A stretch of DNA of 64,000 bases from Burkholderia ambifaria. Its GTDB lineage: Bacteria; Pseudomonadota; Gammaproteobacteria; Burkholderiales; Burkholderiaceae. Each line of letters begins with the position of its first letter. Position 1 is the first letter of the stretch. Positions 63,907 to 64,000 of the stretch are shown here, one piece after another. Below the pieces are notes generated by a model. It did not search any database. It was not told the origin of the DNA and worked only from the letters and a program-made list of their open reading frames with translations. A program made the position numbers and the translations under genes. The stretch lies in NCBI RefSeq assembly GCF_001443045.1, contig NZ_LKPJ01000004.1, positions 249,292 to 313,291 on the forward strand, written 5' to 3'.

Positions 63907-64000
63907 GATATCCCCGAGAGTCGATTGATCTTATTAATTGCCGACGGTCGCAGACATCAAACGCATTCCGCTTCGATTGCAATGGAGTCGCGGACCTGCC

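Overview
The window is GC-rich DNA with gene content and codon use typical of Burkholderia, most likely a Burkholderia cepacia complex replicon; this is inferred from protein similarity by eye, not from a database search. No rRNA, tRNA, CRISPR array or complete insertion sequence was seen.

Bases 1-22529 hold most of a type VI secretion system (T6SS), all on the + strand: tssH/clpV (its 5' end is outside the window), tssB, tssC, hcp, tssJ, tssK, then an inserted effector module, then tssL, tssM and a second tssL-like gene. The module (7374-15854) contains an unrecognised exported protein, VgrG, a DUF4123 adaptor, two tandem DUF3304-type lipoprotein genes, a DUF2235/Tle1-like lipase effector and a PAAR tip protein. 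The first lipoprotein copy is killed by a single nonsense codon. It is followed by a short remnant of the 5' end of the effector gene, so the module carries a fossil of a duplication. tssA, tssE, tssF and tssG are not in the window and probably lie upstream.

Bases 22530-31900 hold an mprF-acvB pair for lysyl-phosphatidylglycerol metabolism, with mprF frame-broken. They also hold a nitrite/sulfite reductase with its DUF934 partner, a small Cys-rich protein, a MocR-type regulator and the 3' fragment of an MFS transporter. Bases 32000-35100 hold a PotD/NspS-like periplasmic binding protein translationally coupled to a membrane diguanylate cyclase, probably a periplasmic-ligand to c-di-GMP switch. 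Bases 35100-41000 hold a DUF4148 protein, a TauE/SafE permease divergent from a LysR regulator, a LysE exporter and a Tat-exported metallophosphatase.

Bases 41281-43478 hold a WxxGxW-repeat protein, a 37-residue lipoprotein, an ECF sigma factor, a putative anti-sigma factor and a Spy/CpxP-like periplasmic protein, which look like one envelope-stress operon. They are followed by a GNAT acetyltransferase, an exported alpha/beta hydrolase, a DMT permease, a DUF1800/DUF1501 pair, a second WxxGxW lipoprotein, a lone tyrosine recombinase, a DUF4377 protein, and a DHA2 drug exporter divergent from a LysR gene with a clear palindromic operator.

Bases 54660-62949 are a compact seven-gene catabolic operon: LLM flavin monooxygenase, HsaA/HpaB-type oxygenase, 3-ketosteroid dehydrogenase-like flavoprotein, flavin reductase, ferredoxin-type reductase, acyl-CoA ligase and an SDR lacking the catalytic Tyr. 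It resembles a steroid or alicyclic ring-degradation set, with unknown substrate. The window ends with a lipoprotein carrying an LprI-like domain.
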